NCBI GenBank assembly: GCA_003972855.1
Contig: QOAS01000073.1
Coordinates: 1-7,772 of the forward strand
DNA from: Gammaproteobacteria bacterium
Lineage (GTDB): Bacteria > Aquificota > Aquificia > Aquificales > QOAS01
Reading direction: 5' to 3'
DNA: 7,772 nt
The position numbers and the translations under genes are program-made. The notes under the pieces are model-generated. The model was not told where the DNA came from. It searched no databases and was given only the letters and a program-made list of their open reading frames with translations. How positions within the stretch are numbered: the first letter of the stretch is position 1; every line of letters begins with the position of its first letter. Shown here piece after piece: positions 6,592-7,772 of this stretch.

Positions 6592-6671
6592 AAGTTTTGG
6601 AAACCTTTAACGGAAAGATTGTGGCAATTTACGAAAGAAAAACTAATAGCAGTAATAAACGGGAAACTTAA
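6555..6671 (+). other. dnaX: Possible -1 frame C-terminal extension of DnaX (38 codons plus stop)
   Basis: After a -1 shift at 6549-6555 translation would continue for 38 codons to TAA at 6669-6671, giving a protein of about 539 aa instead of 512. The added segment contains YPLSVLKVLETFNGKIVAIYE. This resembles the pattern near the C-terminus of many DnaX/tau proteins, a short helix then LexFxGxIVxV; the comparison is from memory, not an alignment. The zero-frame alternative ends FTKLKNTRYLF. The extension would overlap the 3' end of the convergent exported-protein gene (6643-6671). Open reading over 38 codons can arise by chance, so the support is the motif-like content plus the slippery signal. 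A missing A in the run would produce the same picture. Confidence 0.4.
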
Positions 6672-7146
6672 AACCTCCTTCAAACAGCTTTTCCTTTATT
6701 TCCCGAAAATCCACCCATACCTTGGCTCCGCTCACCTTTTGGGCTTTCAGTTCTATAACATCATTTTTACATCCCCGCCTAAGGCGGGAGAGTTTCAAAA
6801 GTCGTATGTGATTTTCTTCGTCCCAAATTTGGAGGAAGGGGTTGTAGGGCAACCTTTGGTCGTTTACCACCAAACTAATGGACACCTTTTTAGGTTTAAA
6901 GTTTGTTAAAGTCTCATAAAGTTGGACATAAAAACTTAAAAAATCGTCGTCGGTTATGTCAATTCTAAAAAATCCCCCGTCGGTGTATTCCTTTATAACC
7001 GCCTTGAAAGTGCTACCCCAGTGTTTTATTTTCAAACTGACCCCTTTGGGGGAAATCTCTTCTACCAAAACCTTGTAGGGTTGGGGAAGGTCTATTTCCC
7101 CTGCAAAAAGGGTAATTGAAAAAATGAGGGTAAATAAAAACCGCAT
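6643..7146 (-). CDS. Small exported protein of unknown function
   Basis: I do not recognise the family. The start is placed at the ATG at 7146, not at the in-frame ATG at 7200, because only this start puts a signal peptide at the N-terminus and because the longer form would overlap ilvN by 44 bp. From 7146 the product is 167 aa: MRFLFTLIFSITLFAG (1-16) is a short basic end plus hydrophobic core with likely cleavage near residues 15-16. The mature part of about 150 aa looks soluble, with alternating beta-strand patterns (KVLVEEISPKGVSLKIKHW; KKVSISLVVNDQRL), and has two cysteines (126 and 166) that could pair outside the cytoplasm. There is no lipobox, second membrane segment or catalytic motif. 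It follows ilvN after 10 bp and is probably co-transcribed with it, though no shared function is evident. A GC-rich palindrome lies inside the gene. It converges on dnaX. Confidence 0.75.
   Translation of the reverse strand: MRFLFTLIFSITLFAGEIDLPQPYKVLVEEISPKGVSLKIKHWGSTFKAVIKEYTDGGFFRIDITDDDFLSFYVQLYETLTNFKPKKVSISLVVNDQRLPYNPFLQIWDEENHIRLLKLSRLRRGCKNDVIELKAQKVSGAKVWVDFREIKEKLFEGGFKFPVYYCY
6774..6788. repeat. Perfect GC-rich 15-bp palindrome inside the exported-protein gene
   Basis: CCCGCCT-A-AGGCGGG has 7-bp arms around one central base and stands out from its AT-richer surroundings. No T-run follows on either strand (AGAGTTTC on plus, GATGTAAAAATG on minus), so it is not a standard terminator. 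It encodes SRLRRG in the exported protein. It could be a hairpin that weakens dnaX read-through, a protein-binding site, or chance. Confidence 0.6.
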
Positions 7147-7156
7147 AAGTTTAAAT

Positions 7157-7738
7157 TTAGCTTCCCTCTTCCGCTTCGGGAAAGTCCCTTTTGAGGGCAA
7201 TTTTACCCGTTCTTATCATCTCCTTAATTCCGAAAGGTTTTACCAATTCTATAAAGGTGGAAATCTTATTTCCGTCCCCCGAAAGTTCTATGGTGTAACT
7301 GCTGGGGGATACATCAACTATTTTTCCCCCAAAAATTTGTGTTAAACGGTAAACCTCATCTTTTGCCCTCTGACTTCCGAGGTTTACCTTTATGAGCAAT
7401 AGTTCCCTCTCTATGTGGGGAAGGTCGGTAAGGTCTCTAACCTTTATGGTGTTTATAAGTCTTCTTAGTTGCTTCACCACTTGCTCTATAACCCTTTGGT
7501 CACCCTCAACGACTATGGTCATTCGGGAAAGTCCCTTTTCGTGGGTCTCTCCAACGGAAAGACTTTCTATGTTGTAACCCTTACCCGCAATTAGGGTTAC
7601 TATGCGGGACAAAACCCCGTGTTCGTTTTGAACTATAAGGTCAATTACATGTTTCCTTACCTTGCCTTTGGGTATCTTCCTAAACTTGGGAGCGGTTACC
7701 ACCTTTAGTCCCTCTTCTCTTCCAATGGTGTCCGCCAT
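7157..7738 (-). CDS. ilvN: Acetolactate synthase, regulatory (small) subunit
   Basis: Regulatory subunit of acetohydroxyacid synthase, which activates the catalytic IlvB/IlvI subunit and confers valine feedback inhibition at the first common step of valine, leucine and isoleucine synthesis in the cytoplasm (193 aa; typical bacterial forms are about 160-175). An N-terminal extension of about 29 residues (MADTIGREEG..., basic near PKGKVRKH) precedes the ACT domain (30-104), which has VQNEHGVLSRI (36-46), GYNIESLSVG (54-63) and GLSRMTIVV (69-77), the segments that form the effector site in IlvH/IlvN. The C-terminal domain (about 109-185) begins ERELLLIKV and ends with the family signature RTGKIALKR (176-184). 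The catalytic gene is not in the window; it may lie beyond the right edge. The ATG at 7738 is the first in frame, but the frame stays open to the edge, so the true N-terminus is less sure than the identity. The exported-protein gene follows after 10 bp. Confidence 0.95.
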   Translation of the reverse strand: MADTIGREEGLKVVTAPKFRKIPKGKVRKHVIDLIVQNEHGVLSRIVTLIAGKGYNIESLSVGETHEKGLSRMTIVVEGDQRVIEQVVKQLRRLINTIKVRDLTDLPHIERELLLIKVNLGSQRAKDEVYRLTQIFGGKIVDVSPSSYTIELSGDGNKISTFIELVKPFGIKEMIRTGKIALKRDFPEAEEGS

Positions 7739-7745
7739 AGGGTAT

Positions 7746-7751
7746 AGTATA
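7746..7751 (-). promoter_or_regulatory. Candidate -10 element of ilvN
   Basis: TATACT on the minus strand (7751-7746) matches 5 of 6 TATAAT bases and ends 7 nt before the ilvN ATG, so transcription would begin at about the A of the start codon (leaderless). A -35 at 17 bp would lie beyond the window edge and cannot be assessed. No Shine-Dalgarno is seen before this ATG. Confidence 0.35.
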
Positions 7752-7772
7752 GGCTCTTTGCGATAAAACCTT

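Noticed and set aside
6592..6642. Possible rho-independent terminator between dnaX and the exported-protein gene
   Set aside because: No GC-rich stem with a T-run is present on either strand; only weak 6-bp pairings with long loops were found.
6619..6909. 96-codon plus-strand open frame downstream of dnaX
   Set aside because: It is antisense to the exported-protein gene, whose signal peptide and codon use look genuine. It has no Shine-Dalgarno and no recognisable product.
7147..7200. Longer N-terminus of the exported protein, starting at ATG 7200
   Set aside because: It would overlap ilvN by 44 bp and bury the signal peptide behind 18 charged residues. ATG 7146 is the better start.
1..7772. 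Mobile element, CRISPR array, tRNA/rRNA, or phage or defence cassette
   Set aside because: No transposase or integrase gene, spaced repeats, terminal inverted repeats or RNA gene was seen, and housekeeping genes fill nearly the whole window.

Overview
The window looks like ordinary chromosome from a thermophilic bacterium, most likely of the Aquificota. This assignment is an inference from memory, not a search. It rests on very dense gene packing, Lys/Glu-rich proteins, frequent AGG/AGA/ATA codons, and a compact DnaX whose N-terminus (FARKYRPQFFREVVGQE) resembles the Aquifex type. No mobile element, CRISPR array, tRNA or rRNA was seen.

Layout. Bases 1-361 (minus) hold the first 120 codons of glmU (UDP-GlcNAc synthesis), cut by the window edge. 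Directly upstream on the same strand is a UvrD/PcrA helicase gene (380-2482). Divergent from it, across 32 bp, is der (2515-3858, plus), a double-GTPase ribosome assembly factor. der meets a convergent two-transmembrane RCK potassium channel gene (3855-5018, minus), and the two stop codons overlap by 4 bp. The channel gene is divergent from dnaX (5053-6591, plus; clamp-loader tau/gamma subunit) across 34 bp. dnaX converges on a minus-strand pair: a small exported protein of unknown function (6643-7146) and, upstream of it, ilvN (7157-7738), the acetolactate synthase regulatory subunit.

How the genes work together. They are mainly housekeeping genes for cell-wall precursor synthesis, DNA repair and replication, ribosome assembly, K+ transport and branched-chain amino acid synthesis. 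They do not form one pathway. Every intergenic gap is 51 bp or less, and no stretch over 300 bp lacks a gene.

Most notable signal. Near the 3' end of dnaX there is an A AAA AAG heptamer in the phase used by E. coli dnaX. It follows a strong internal Shine-Dalgarno-like sequence. A -1 shift there opens 38 more codons, which include a segment (VLETFNGKIVAIYE) resembling the C-terminal end of many DnaX proteins. This could be programmed frameshifting or slippage giving a longer tau, or a homopolymer indel. A second theme is that most starts lack a Shine-Dalgarno, and several have -10-like hexamers so close that leaderless or near-leaderless mRNAs are possible.
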